Assembly (NCBI RefSeq): GCF_900129585.1
Contig: NZ_FQWF01000009.1
Coordinates: forward strand, 1-64,000
Direction of reading: 5' to 3'
DNA from: Flavobacterium micromati
GTDB taxonomy: Bacteria > Bacteroidota > Bacteroidia > Flavobacteriales > Flavobacteriaceae
DNA length: 64,000 nucleotides
Shown piece after piece: positions 25,213 to 34,904 of this stretch. The translations under genes were made by a program, and so were the position numbers. The notes below the pieces were generated by a model, which was not told the DNA's origin, ran no database searches, and worked only from the letters and a program-made list of their open reading frames with translations. Position 1 is the first letter of the stretch. Every line of letters begins with the position of its first letter.

Positions 25213-26259
25213 TTACGCTTTGCGTCTGAATCTTTTAATATCAATTTCATCCTGTAAAGGAACGTGATATTCAATAAATTCAAAGAGAGCTTTTGCCATT
25301 GCAGGTCCGAGCATTACACCTCGTGTTCCTAATCCGTTTAAAATGTGCAATTGATTGTGATCATGATGTGTTCCTACTAGAGGTCGTCTGTCTTTTACCG
25401 TTGGACGAACTCCCGCAAAATGGGAGATGATCTTAAAATCACAAGTTATAATTTCGCGAATTCTTTCTATTAGCTCTGCTTTTCCTTCGTCTGTAGGTAA
25501 ATTCGTTTTATCTTTCCAATTGTAAGTTGCACCTACTTTAAACAAATTTTTACCTAAAGGCAGAATAAAAACGCTCGTATTAACTATAATATCTAAATCT
25601 AATTCAGGTGCGCTAATTATAAAAAGCTCACCTTTAGTGCCATCTAAAGGTAAATCGTTGAAATAAGGATTAGAATGCATACCGAAACCTTCAGCAAATA
25701 TTATATTTCTTGCCTCGATATTTTTGTAATTTACACCTCGATTAGTAAATTGTAGTATTTCATATTCAAAATTTTCTTCTTCGAACCAATTATTGTCTTT
25801 TAGATATATTTTGTACTTAGTTAAAAGCAAAGCTGTATCCACATAACCAGTTTGCAAAACTTCCCCATATCCAAAAGGGGAATTAATACCAGCAAATTTT
25901 TTTGATATTAAAGTAGTTGATAAAAATGGCGCTAATGCAATCTTATCAGAGGCGGCAAACCAATTGTTTTGCTCTTCAATAGAGAAAAACTTTCTTAAAA
26001 TTGGAATTTTAAAATCAACTTTGACAGATAGTTTAGATTCTAACGTAGCGTAAAAATCAGTTAATAAGTTAATTTGTTCCTTTGCTCTCCACACTTCACT
26101 AAAACGTTTTAAAATAACTGGATTGTAAAGTCCACCAGCTATTGCTGATGAATTTTGCGAATTATTATCCAAAATGTATATCGACTTACCATTTCGCAAT
26201 GCTGTTTCAGCAAAAGAAATTCCAGCTAAACCAGAACCAACTATTAAATAATCAATCAT
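25213..26259 (-). CDS. FAD-dependent oxidoreductase (DAO family)
   Basis: The 348-residue product (ATG 26259) begins MIDYLIVGSGLAGISFAETAL, the dinucleotide-binding GxGxxG segment, and ends with GVRPTVKDRRPLVGTH and LHILNGLGTRGVMLGPAMAKAL, the conserved FAD-contacting C-terminal part of DAO enzymes such as glycine or D-amino acid oxidases. The substrate cannot be inferred. It is the last gene before gldN on this strand, separated from it by a terminator-like hairpin, so it is probably not part of the gld operon. It converges with the DUF983 gene with an 8-base gap. Confidence 0.87.
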   Translation of the reverse strand: MIDYLIVGSGLAGISFAETALRNGKSIYILDNNSQNSSAIAGGLYNPVILKRFSEVWRAKEQINLLTDFYATLESKLSVKVDFKIPILRKFFSIEEQNNWFAASDKIALAPFLSTTLISKKFAGINSPFGYGEVLQTGYVDTALLLTKYKIYLKDNNWFEEENFEYEILQFTNRGVNYKNIEARNIIFAEGFGMHSNPYFNDLPLDGTKGELFIISAPELDLDIIVNTSVFILPLGKNLFKVGATYNWKDKTNLPTDEGKAELIERIREIITCDFKIISHFAGVRPTVKDRRPLVGTHHDHNQLHILNGLGTRGVMLGPAMAKALFEFIEYHVPLQDEIDIKRFRRKA

Positions 26260-26303
26260 TCTTAACAATATTGTGATGTGTAAATAAAATGGCCATAAAT
26301 TAA

Positions 26304-26336
26304 AAAAACTCCTACTATTACAGTAGGAGTTTTAAT
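26304..26336 (-). terminator. Terminator of the gldKLMN operon
   Basis: AAAACTCCTACT, short loop, AGTAGGAGTTTT with a T run on the minus strand, 20 bases past the gldN stop. Confidence 0.9.
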
Positions 26337-26353
26337 ATATAATCTAGCGTCGT

Positions 26354-27247
26354 TTAGTAATTCCACATATCTGATTCAAAATTCCTAATCTTATCTTTCA
26401 CTCGCTCAGACTCAAGTAATTGATTTTGAGCATTATCTTTCATGTACTCGTCAATACCTCTATCTCCGTACACGTTTTCTTCTTTGTAAATTACACTGTT
26501 AAAACGTCTTGAATTCAAAATTTGATCAAATGAAATAGGCATAGCTGAATTCTTTTCATTGAAAGCTTTTGCATCATGTAACACATCTCGAGCGGCAGGA
26601 AAAAAGATCCAAAATAACTCAATATAATCTTTCTCTTCGCTATTCATTGAATAAACATCTGGAGTTACTGGACATATTCCTAAAAGACGATACTTTAATT
26701 CGCTTTGGCGTTTGTCAAAATACCAGTATCCTTTTATTTTGTATTCAGTTACATCTGCAGCAGTTAAATCTTGTCTTAAAATATATTCATCTGAAATTTT
26801 ATTTCCAGCATTGATCTGTTCTCTACCAGCATCAGTGGTATCTATGCGCGTTAGAGAACCTTGAATGTCTTGCAAAGATCTTTTAGTGTTGAAATAACCA
26901 TCAGTATAAACCTCAGTGATTTCACCGCTTTTCATCGCTCTTGTCAAAACATCATATAAAGACCTTCTATCTGAACCTATGTTTGCCGTATCGATTGGAA
27001 AATATAAAGCGAAATTAATTCTTTCACTTAAATCAATTATTTCCCAAGTTGTTTTACCCATCAAAACATCTCTATCGTGCACATAACCATAAGACAACGG
27101 TTTGTCATTATCAGAGTCTAATTGTGCAATAGTTTTAAGTCCTATTTCGTCAGGCGTCTTTGCGTTAAGCAGATTAGATTGAGCGACGGAAGCAAAACTT
27201 CCTGAAATAGCAAGTACAGCGATTAAAATTTTTTTTACATTCATCAT
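26354..27247 (-). CDS. gldN: Type IX secretion/gliding protein GldN
   Basis: The 297-residue periplasmic protein has a signal peptide (VKKILIAVLAISGSFASVAQ) and the GldN domain: LSYGYVHDRDVLMGKTTWEIIDLSERINFALYFP (about residues 52-85) and LFWIFFPAARDVLHDAKAFN (about 209-228). GldN joins GldK in a periplasmic ring that is part of the T9SS trans-envelope complex. It is the last gene of gldK-L-M-N. Only one GldN-like gene is present here; some flavobacteria carry a second copy (gldO) next to it. Confidence 0.96.
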   Translation of the reverse strand: MMNVKKILIAVLAISGSFASVAQSNLLNAKTPDEIGLKTIAQLDSDNDKPLSYGYVHDRDVLMGKTTWEIIDLSERINFALYFPIDTANIGSDRRSLYDVLTRAMKSGEITEVYTDGYFNTKRSLQDIQGSLTRIDTTDAGREQINAGNKISDEYILRQDLTAADVTEYKIKGYWYFDKRQSELKYRLLGICPVTPDVYSMNSEEKDYIELFWIFFPAARDVLHDAKAFNEKNSAMPISFDQILNSRRFNSVIYKEENVYGDRGIDEYMKDNAQNQLLESERVKDKIRNFESDMWNY

Positions 27248-27288
27248 TTTATGCTTTTAAGATATTTTAGCACTTTAAAAAGCGCTTA

Positions 27289-28830
27289 TTATTGTAGTTC
27301 AAAAATTACAGGTGCCGTTCTTGGCAACATATAATTACCAGCTCCAACGAGTTTTGTTTGAATTTCAGAAATAGTAACTTGATCCCCTCGTCCTGCTCTA
27401 GCAAGTACCGCTTTACATTTAGCATCTAACCTATTCCCCTGCACAACCACTGTAGGCTGTCCAGCGATTTTAAGATTGAATCCCTCAACTGTTAAGCCAA
27501 CTTCAAAGTCAAAATCTAATAATTTAGCTCCTATAGTCGCTATCTCTAAATTTGATTTAGGTCCCTTAACAACACCCATTTCACCTCTAATAGTTCCTGT
27601 TGGACTCGGAATTCCTTTAATTCTAAATGATCTTCTATCAGATACTTTCGAGCCGTCATTAAGAGTAGCGCTAACATTTATTACAACTTCGTTACCTGAA
27701 CCTGGACTCATCTTATATTTACCACCACCTGCAGAACTTAATCCTGGAGCAGATGCACTAATTTTATCACTAGCAACACCAGCAAACGAAATAGTCATAG
27801 GATTAACAACGCCTCTATAAACTACATTCATTTTGTCAGCAGAAATAGTTGCCGAATTAGGTCTAGGTACAACTACGTAATTACCACTAAATTTAAGAGG
27901 GATGTTTTTGCCATCTTCTAAGAACGTAAATTGACCATTAATATCTTGCTCACCCACACCTCCAGCAGTCATTTCGATGACAGCTTGCCCATTAACAATT
28001 TTACCTGGTCCGTTAAATGATGTTGGTTTTGTATTTTCATCATATCGTCCTAAAACAACTTTTCCTTTTACAGTTTCTCCAGGAAAATAAGCATTCTTTT
28101 CTAAAACTACAATAGCTTGATAATTACTATACGAGGCAGCAGCTACTGCGGCTTTACCTAATAAAGTATTGTAAACGTCAGTTTCTGATTTTTTCACATC
28201 ATTTTGCCAAGCGGACAATTTTGCTAGCGTAGCAACAGCCGGAAATCCTTTAAAATGATAATCTAAATAATCAATTGCGATTCCATCCTTATTTTTAACC
28301 TTGGATAAGTCAAATTTACTTTCAACTTCACCAATTATAGAAGCTAATTTTTTATTGTCACCCAAAGCCAACTTCATGTCAGTCTTGTACTTTTCAACCG
28401 TAGCAATAACTTCTTTTCCCTTAGCGGAATAACCTGCGGGGCTAAACCATAAATTATCTATGTTATCGCCTTTATCCATTTCCTCATAAGGCAATTTACC
28501 GGTTTCAGCATCTACCTCAGTTCCAATTAGCACATCCGTTTTTATCTTTGCGATGTATTCATAAAAGTTTTTCGTGATGGTTTCTACCTTGTGAGCTGTT
28601 ATTGATGCTGTTGCAAATTCTCCACCAGCTTCTGATGCTTTCATGTCTAAACTACTCAGCATTTGAGCATTAGACATTTGCGCCGCATTATTCGAATTCT
28701 CAAATTTTTCGTTCATTAATCCAAAAGCAGATAATACTTCTTTGGACATATTTAGTGCTAACATTGCAATGAAAACCAGGTACATTAGGTTAATCATCTT
28801 CTGTCTAGGGGTTAGTTTTCCTCCTGCCAT
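27289..28830 (-). CDS. gldM: Type IX secretion/gliding motor protein GldM
   Basis: The 513-residue protein has a short cytoplasmic start (MAGGKLTPRQKMINLMYLV), one membrane helix (about residues 14-35), and a long periplasmic part made of several beta domains. The start and the segment LNMSKEVLSAFGLMNEKFE are strongly conserved in GldM. With GldL it forms the proton-driven inner-membrane motor that powers type IX secretion and gliding, and its periplasmic end contacts the GldK/GldN ring. It is 45 bases after gldL and 41 before gldN, consistent with one transcript. Confidence 0.96.
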   Translation of the reverse strand: MAGGKLTPRQKMINLMYLVFIAMLALNMSKEVLSAFGLMNEKFENSNNAAQMSNAQMLSSLDMKASEAGGEFATASITAHKVETITKNFYEYIAKIKTDVLIGTEVDAETGKLPYEEMDKGDNIDNLWFSPAGYSAKGKEVIATVEKYKTDMKLALGDNKKLASIIGEVESKFDLSKVKNKDGIAIDYLDYHFKGFPAVATLAKLSAWQNDVKKSETDVYNTLLGKAAVAAASYSNYQAIVVLEKNAYFPGETVKGKVVLGRYDENTKPTSFNGPGKIVNGQAVIEMTAGGVGEQDINGQFTFLEDGKNIPLKFSGNYVVVPRPNSATISADKMNVVYRGVVNPMTISFAGVASDKISASAPGLSSAGGGKYKMSPGSGNEVVINVSATLNDGSKVSDRRSFRIKGIPSPTGTIRGEMGVVKGPKSNLEIATIGAKLLDFDFEVGLTVEGFNLKIAGQPTVVVQGNRLDAKCKAVLARAGRGDQVTISEIQTKLVGAGNYMLPRTAPVIFELQ

Positions 28831-28875
28831 AATTTCTAAATAATTAGTTTGTTATATATACTAGTTCGAAACTAA

Positions 28876-29523
28876 TTATCCTTTGTTATTCATTGCAGAA
28901 AGCATTCCGCCATATACATTATTCAATGACGACAAATTAACAGTCAATGATTGCATCTGATCTTTTAACTTTAGATTATTTTCAGCAACTTCTTCATTAA
29001 TCTGAGCATTTCTAGAAGCGCTTTGTAATTGTATTTTGTATAAACTATTTAAAGACTCCATCTGGGCTGCCGCCAAAATCAATTCCTCACTATATTTTTT
29101 TGTAGAGGCGATAGAATCTACCGTAGGTGCGATATCTTTAGCCGCTGATTCAAAATTTCTGATGCTATTTCCTAAACTTGCCATTAATTCTCCATCAATT
29201 TTAGCATCTTTCAACATTGCATCTAATTTTTGCGATAACAAACCTTGAGAATCATCCGAAGCTTCAACCTTTCTTAGCGTTGGTTTAAGATCAGCGTTTG
29301 CTAATTCTGGATAAACTAATGTCCAATCTAAATCTTTGTCAACAGGTTCAAATGCTGACAGTGCAAAAATAGCTGCTTCAACCACTAAACCAATCGTTAG
29401 CATGAGATTTCCAGTTAAAACGCCAAATTCAATGTGAGTAATTTTAAATAATGCCCCTATGATTACAACTGCCGCTCCCATACCATACGCGAAATTCATC
29501 GCTTTTTTGCTCAATAATGCCAT
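28876..29523 (-). CDS. gldL: Type IX secretion/gliding motor protein GldL
   Basis: The 215-residue protein has two N-terminal membrane segments (about residues 10-28 and 36-57) with a glutamate inside the second (LTIGLVVEAAIFALSAF). This is the conserved residue linked to proton flow in GldL. A helical cytoplasmic tail follows (about 60-215). It forms the GldL5-GldM2 type motor with GldM. The gene lies 40 bases after gldK. Confidence 0.95.
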   Translation of the reverse strand: MALLSKKAMNFAYGMGAAVVIIGALFKITHIEFGVLTGNLMLTIGLVVEAAIFALSAFEPVDKDLDWTLVYPELANADLKPTLRKVEASDDSQGLLSQKLDAMLKDAKIDGELMASLGNSIRNFESAAKDIAPTVDSIASTKKYSEELILAAAQMESLNSLYKIQLQSASRNAQINEEVAENNLKLKDQMQSLTVNLSSLNNVYGGMLSAMNNKG

Positions 29524-29563
29524 AATAATGTAAATTTAAATTTAATAGATTTGGTTTTTTTGT

Positions 29564-30964
29564 TTATTTCTTCTTTTTTACGTTACCCGTAGTTTGCGTT
29601 CCCATATAATCTTGCACCGTTCTAAAACCGATGTAGCTTCTAGCAGAGTCTGCGTATTCATAGTCTCTTGTACTTACTTGTAGGAAATAAGCAACGTCTT
29701 TCCATGAACCACCACGAAGTATTTTACGTTTATTGGAACCATCCTGAACATTAGGGTTCATTGATGAAACGTATTCATAGGCATTTGAATCATAAGACGA
29801 ATCCGTCCACTCTGAAACATTTCCTGCCATGTTGTATAAGTTATATCCGTTTGGATCATACGATTTTGCTTCAACTGTGTACAATGCTTCGTCGGCAGCG
29901 TAATCCCCTCTGTTTGGCTTAAAATTAGCTAAGAAACATCCTCTGTCATTCTTAGTATATGGACCTCCCCAAGGATAAGTAGCCGACTGTAAACCACCTC
30001 TTGCAGCATACTCCCATTCGGCCTCAGTTGGTAATCTGAAACTATTTATCAAATCACGGCCCTTCTTTTTTGACTTAATATAAGTATTTTTGTTTAATGT
30101 TCTCCATGCGCAAAACGCTTTAGCTTGTGTCCATTTTACACCTACTACAGGATATTCTCCATAAGCTTTATGCCAAAAATAGTCGTTATGCATTGGTTCG
30201 TTGTAAGAATAGGCGAAATCCTTAATCCACACAGTAGTATCTGGATAAATCTTAACCTCCTCAGTTTTGATAAAGTCTTTTCTCTTACCTACTTTTGCTT
30301 TAGCGGCAGCTTGAATATCCATCCAAGAGTAGCGGAACTTTAGTTTATCAACATCTATTGTCCGAAGTCCGTTGTATGATTCTTCTATCGGAATGTACAT
30401 TGAATCCATTACCTCGGTATAATATTCATCAGGATATAATTTAGTATCCTTGATTAATTTTACTTTTTTATTGAGTTTCCGACCTGCATATTCATCATCG
30501 GCGGTACCAACGCTGTAATAATTATCAGTCATGTATTTGTCGTAAGCAGTCATTTTGGTAGGATCCGAATCGTCAAATGCAAAATCAGCGATACTTGTAG
30601 CATTTTTTCCTTTTCCAGTAGCAGCTGTTTGCCCGCTCATATCGGCAAGAATAGCTAAACGAACTCTAATCGTAGAATCTTTAACCCATTCAACAAACTG
30701 GCGGTATTCGCTATTAGTAATTTCAGTTTCATCCATGTAAAATGCACGAACGGTTACGGTTTTTGTTGGAGCATCTTCCACATTAGCTAAATCAGCGTCT
30801 GATTTACCCATTATGAACGCACCACCGGGGATTAATGCCATTCCAAACGGCTTTTCAGGATGCCATTTTCCACCATTAATACCAACTAATTCTCCTTTAT
30901 CACTTGATCTACCACAGCTGATAATTAGGGATAAAACTGTTACAAAAGCTATAAACTTCTTCAT
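29564..30964 (-). CDS. gldK: Type IX secretion/gliding lipoprotein GldK
   Basis: The 466-residue lipoprotein (signal KKFIAFVTVLSLIISC, cysteine near residue 17) has a sulfatase-modifying-factor-like (FGE) domain. Typical segments are GGAFIMGKSDADL, YPVVGVKWTQAKAFCAWR, SFRLPTEAEWEYAARGG and LRGGSWKD. GldK forms the periplasmic ring with GldN under the outer membrane. It opens the gldKLMN operon. No FGE catalytic function is expected for GldK. Upstream lie the arginase-like gene and topA on the same strand. Confidence 0.96.
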   Translation of the reverse strand: MKKFIAFVTVLSLIISCGRSSDKGELVGINGGKWHPEKPFGMALIPGGAFIMGKSDADLANVEDAPTKTVTVRAFYMDETEITNSEYRQFVEWVKDSTIRVRLAILADMSGQTAATGKGKNATSIADFAFDDSDPTKMTAYDKYMTDNYYSVGTADDEYAGRKLNKKVKLIKDTKLYPDEYYTEVMDSMYIPIEESYNGLRTIDVDKLKFRYSWMDIQAAAKAKVGKRKDFIKTEEVKIYPDTTVWIKDFAYSYNEPMHNDYFWHKAYGEYPVVGVKWTQAKAFCAWRTLNKNTYIKSKKKGRDLINSFRLPTEAEWEYAARGGLQSATYPWGGPYTKNDRGCFLANFKPNRGDYAADEALYTVEAKSYDPNGYNLYNMAGNVSEWTDSSYDSNAYEYVSSMNPNVQDGSNKRKILRGGSWKDVAYFLQVSTRDYEYADSARSYIGFRTVQDYMGTQTTGNVKKKK

Positions 30965-31092
30965 CTAATTTGGGGGTTATCTGTTCATTATATTTAAGGC
31001 TGTAAACCTATTTAATTTTTTTTACAAAAACAATTTTTTTATTAAAAACATAAAATTTTTATAAATTATTCTTAAATAAGTACTAAAATGCT

Positions 31093-32244
31093 CTATATGA
31101 CTGTTTTGCGCTGCGCTTTCCACCATCTTTCAGGCAGTTCTTGATTGCAAGCCAATAAATATTCGTCATAAGAACAAGGTAATAACGTATTTCTTTTTAA
31201 TTTATTATTACTACTTGAAATAAAAGGTATTTCTATCCACCAGCGATCCGTTTTATCACTTTTATAAAAAATAAGTTCCACCTCTTCTAGCAACACAGTA
31301 TATTTCAAATAATTTTCTTTACTTCCAAAAGGATATTCATAGGAGCGATAATGAAAACCTTCTATGAAATACCAAATTATTTGTGCAATTAACACCGATT
31401 CCTGAACAGTATTGTTGTGATTAAATATTCCAAAAGATGACACTTTATCACTTATTCCTGCGTAGCGGGACAATGCACAAATTTCTTTACCGTTGAAACC
31501 ATTTGGTTGGAACGAAATAAAATTACCTGAATCAGCAGATTTTACTGCGCTCATATCGATACTTACCAGATCTGCGTCTCTAAAGACAGGTTCAGCAATA
31601 GCAATATTATTAGAAACTTCTCCTAACCTATAGGCATCAAAATAAAGCTTTTCAATAAGATCAATTTCCTCTTGAGAATTATAATAGGTCTGATAACCTA
31701 TGTTACAGTAATTAAATAGATTATTTGGCTCGTCAACAATAATTTGCGTGAGATAAGAAGTTGCAGACATTACTTCATTTTCTTTTCCAAAATCGAATTT
31801 ATTGTCAATTGAAACTAAGTTAACCATTTGCTCTAGCTCATCAAAACCCCTATACAATGCATACGTCAAATCTTGAGAACCACCGATTACAATAGGAATA
31901 ATTTTTTTCTTAATTAAACTGGCAGCTACTTTTTTAAGTGCAAAATAAGTATCTTCGACTGAGTTTCCGGCTAATATATCACCAAGATCAGCAATAGAAG
32001 CATCCCAATTTCCCGGGAACAATCTATACAATTCTTTACGGACTGCAATTAAATCAATTTCTAAAATGTCATTATTAAGACCTCGATTTTCACAAATTCC
32101 AATAACGGCAATTTGAATTTTATCTAAATCAGGAAAAGCCTGATCTGTATGTAAAACAATTTTACTTCCTAATTGTTGCGAACTCAATTTTAATATATAA
32201 TCGAGAATTTCGTGTTGTAGAGGTCTAAGAAAATCAAATTCCAT
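31093..32244 (-). CDS. Arginase-fold protein with degenerate metal site
   Basis: The 383-residue protein has the overall layout of arginase/formimidoylglutamase enzymes, but its manganese ligands are altered. The GGDH motif reads IGGSQDL, the DxHxD motif reads VSIDNKFD, and the third motif reads VSIDMSAVKSAD where SxDxDxxDP is usual. It is therefore probably not a working ureohydrolase, even though such proteins are often labelled formimidoylglutamase. It lies between topA and gldK on the same strand. A link to the type IX system is suggested only by position. Confidence 0.75.
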   Translation of the reverse strand: MEFDFLRPLQHEILDYILKLSSQQLGSKIVLHTDQAFPDLDKIQIAVIGICENRGLNNDILEIDLIAVRKELYRLFPGNWDASIADLGDILAGNSVEDTYFALKKVAASLIKKKIIPIVIGGSQDLTYALYRGFDELEQMVNLVSIDNKFDFGKENEVMSATSYLTQIIVDEPNNLFNYCNIGYQTYYNSQEEIDLIEKLYFDAYRLGEVSNNIAIAEPVFRDADLVSIDMSAVKSADSGNFISFQPNGFNGKEICALSRYAGISDKVSSFGIFNHNNTVQESVLIAQIIWYFIEGFHYRSYEYPFGSKENYLKYTVLLEEVELIFYKSDKTDRWWIEIPFISSSNNKLKRNTLLPCSYDEYLLACNQELPERWWKAQRKTVI

Positions 32245-32346
32245 TTTTTATTTTTTTTCCTCTCCCCTATTATCCTTGCATTATTAACGACAGCAAACTG
32301 ACTACGCGAAAGAAAGCGGGACGAGATATTATCAATTATGGCTTTG

Positions 32347-34878
32347 TTACTTCTTTTTGACAGCTGCTTTTTTTGCAGGTGCTTTCTTTGCAACTGCTTT
32401 TTTTGCAGGTGCTTTTTTTGCAACTACCTTTTTCGCCGGTGTTTTCTTAGCGATCATTTCCTGAACTTCTTCCAATGTCAATTTTGTAGCATCCACATCT
32501 TTACTTAATTCAATTTTGATCTTGCCTTTGGTAATGACCGAACGTCCCCATCGAGCCTTTTCTACTAAAATACCTTCCTCTTCCCAGTTGTGCAAAACCT
32601 TATCAATATTTTTCTGTAGTTTATCTTCAATCAACGCTTCGATGTCTAACTGAGATAAATTATCAAAATCATATTTTTTACTGACATTTATAAACAGACT
32701 ATCCCATTTTATAAAAGCACCAAAACGACCTACTCCTTTTTGCACACCTTCACCTTTATATATTGCAATAGGTGCATCAGCAAGTGCTTTTTCATCAATT
32801 AGTTCTTTTGCTCGATCGAAATCTACATCTAGTGGATTTTCGCCTTTTGGTAAAGACACGAAAGCTGCTCCATGACGAATGTAAGGACCATATCGACCAT
32901 TACTGACCTCAACTTCTTCCTCCTTATAATTTCCAAGATTTTTTGGTAACAAAAATAAATTCAATGTTTCCTCCAATGTGATGTTTCCAATATTTTGGTC
33001 ATTCATCAAACTAGCAAACTTCTTCTCTTCATCATCAGCAGCTCCAATTTGTGCCATGGGTCCAAATTTTCCCAAGCGAACTGAAACTGGTTTTCCCGTT
33101 TTTGGATCGGTTCCTAAAATTCGCTCTCCACTTTCTCTTTCAGCATTTGCTTCTACATCTTTAACATTTGGATGAAACTGATCGTAGAATTCTTGCATCA
33201 TTTTTGTCCAGACGATATTTCCTTCAGCAATTTCATCAAAATCTTGTTCCACTTTTGCGGTAAAATTATAGTCGAGAATATTTTCGAAATTCTTCACCAA
33301 GAAATCCGTCACAATAGTACCAATATCCGTTGGGACTAATTTCCCTTTATCAGAACCGGTGTTTTCTTTTAGTAACTTCTCTCCTACTTTACCTTTTTGC
33401 AAAGTCAGTTGGGTATAATTGCGTTCTTGACCGTCAAGATTTCCTTTCTCTACATAGTTCCGATTAATAATGGTAGAAATTGTAGGTGCGTAGGTAGAAG
33501 GACGACCAATGCCCAGTTCCTCAAGTTTTTTAACTAAAGATGCTTCCGTATATCTTGCAGCAGCACGCGAATAACGCTCAGTAGCTGTAATATAATTATT
33601 TTGTAATTTCTCGTTGACTTTCATTGCTGGCAACATTCCTTCTTGCTCTTCATCGTCGTCATCATCTCCTTCCAAATAAACCTTTAAAAAACCTTCAAAA
33701 AGCAATACTTCGCCGGAGGCCGAAAATATATCGCCGTGATTATTAGCTTCAATTTTCACATTTGTACGTTCTAACAGCGCATCACTCATTTGCGAAGCTA
33801 AAGTTCTTTTCCAAATCAAATCATATAAACGTGCTTGATCTCTATCAATATTTACAGTGTGTCTTGACATATCAGTAGGACGAATTGCTTCGTGTGCCTC
33901 CTGAGCTCCCTTACTTTTATTGACAAAAGTTCGTGGTTTAGAAAATTCTTTACCGTAAGATTTGATAATTTCTGTCTGAGCTGCTTCCATCGCATCTTTG
34001 GACAAGTTCACACTATCAGTTCTCATGTAAGTAATCAATCCCGCTTCGTATAGACGTTGTGCGAGTTGCATGGTAATCCCTACTGGCAGATACAATTTAC
34101 GAGCGGCTTCTTGTTGCAAAGTCGAAGTGGTAAAAGGACCTGTTGGTGATTTTTTAGTAGGCTTAGTTTCTAAATCCGAAACCTTATATGTAGAACCTAT
34201 ATTTTTATTTAAAAAATCTTCGGCTTCTTTTTTAGTATTGAAATTTTTAGGCAATTTTGCTTTGAATGTCTTTCCGGATTCGTTGGTGAATTCAGCTACA
34301 ACAGAATAAGTTGCAACAGCGCTAAAGTTTTGAATTTCTCTTTCACGCTCCACAATCAATCGAACTGAAACTGATTGTACACGTCCAGCCGAAAGCCCGC
34401 CTTTTATTTTTCTCCAAAGCACAGGCGATAATTCGTAACCAACCAATCTATCTAGAACGCGTCGTGCTTGCTGTGCATTTACCAAATTATAATCAATTTC
34501 ACGAGGATTTTCAATTGCTTTTAAAATGGCTGTTTTAGTAATCTCGTGAAAAACAATTCGCTTGGTTTTCTTTTTATCCAAATTTAATTCCTCGGCTAAA
34601 TGCCAAGAAATAGCTTCTCCCTCGCGATCCTCATCACTTGCTAACCAAACCATATCGGCCTTTTTAGCTAGTCCTTTTAATTTTGTAACTAATGCTTTCT
34701 TATCAGCAGAAACTTCGTATTTAGGTTTAAAACCATTTTCTACATCTACGCCAATTTCCTTAGAAGGTAAGTCGGCAATATGTCCATAACTGGACTCCAC
34801 TTGAAAATCGCTTCCTAGAAATTTTTCGATTGTTTTCGCCTTTGCAGGTGACTCCACTATAACTAAATTCTTTGCCAT
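32347..34878 (-). CDS. topA: DNA topoisomerase I
   Basis: The 843-residue protein (ATG 34878, MAKNLVIVESPAKAKTIEKFL) relaxes negative supercoils. The Toprim domain has VIVESPAKA and SDEDREGEAISWH. The catalytic tyrosine lies in LITYMRTDSVNLS (about residue 290). The C-terminal region has topoisomerase repeats (RYGPYIRHGAAF, RFGAFIKWDSLF) in place of obvious zinc-finger cysteines. The last 30 residues are a lysine-alanine-proline tail of KKAPAKKA repeats, typical of DNA-binding tails. A TACTTTTG box lies 19 bases upstream of the start codon. Confidence 0.96.
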   Translation of the reverse strand: MAKNLVIVESPAKAKTIEKFLGSDFQVESSYGHIADLPSKEIGVDVENGFKPKYEVSADKKALVTKLKGLAKKADMVWLASDEDREGEAISWHLAEELNLDKKKTKRIVFHEITKTAILKAIENPREIDYNLVNAQQARRVLDRLVGYELSPVLWRKIKGGLSAGRVQSVSVRLIVEREREIQNFSAVATYSVVAEFTNESGKTFKAKLPKNFNTKKEAEDFLNKNIGSTYKVSDLETKPTKKSPTGPFTTSTLQQEAARKLYLPVGITMQLAQRLYEAGLITYMRTDSVNLSKDAMEAAQTEIIKSYGKEFSKPRTFVNKSKGAQEAHEAIRPTDMSRHTVNIDRDQARLYDLIWKRTLASQMSDALLERTNVKIEANNHGDIFSASGEVLLFEGFLKVYLEGDDDDDEEQEGMLPAMKVNEKLQNNYITATERYSRAAARYTEASLVKKLEELGIGRPSTYAPTISTIINRNYVEKGNLDGQERNYTQLTLQKGKVGEKLLKENTGSDKGKLVPTDIGTIVTDFLVKNFENILDYNFTAKVEQDFDEIAEGNIVWTKMMQEFYDQFHPNVKDVEANAERESGERILGTDPKTGKPVSVRLGKFGPMAQIGAADDEEKKFASLMNDQNIGNITLEETLNLFLLPKNLGNYKEEEVEVSNGRYGPYIRHGAAFVSLPKGENPLDVDFDRAKELIDEKALADAPIAIYKGEGVQKGVGRFGAFIKWDSLFINVSKKYDFDNLSQLDIEALIEDKLQKNIDKVLHNWEEEGILVEKARWGRSVITKGKIKIELSKDVDATKLTLEEVQEMIAKKTPAKKVVAKKAPAKKAVAKKAPAKKAAVKKK

Positions 34879-34896
34879 TGCTCTATTTTTCTGGGA

Positions 34897-34904
34897 CAAA
34901 AGTA
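34897..34904 (-). promoter_or_regulatory. -7 element upstream of topA
   Basis: TACTTTTG on the minus strand, directly upstream of the topA start. The -33 half is not clear. Confidence 0.45.
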
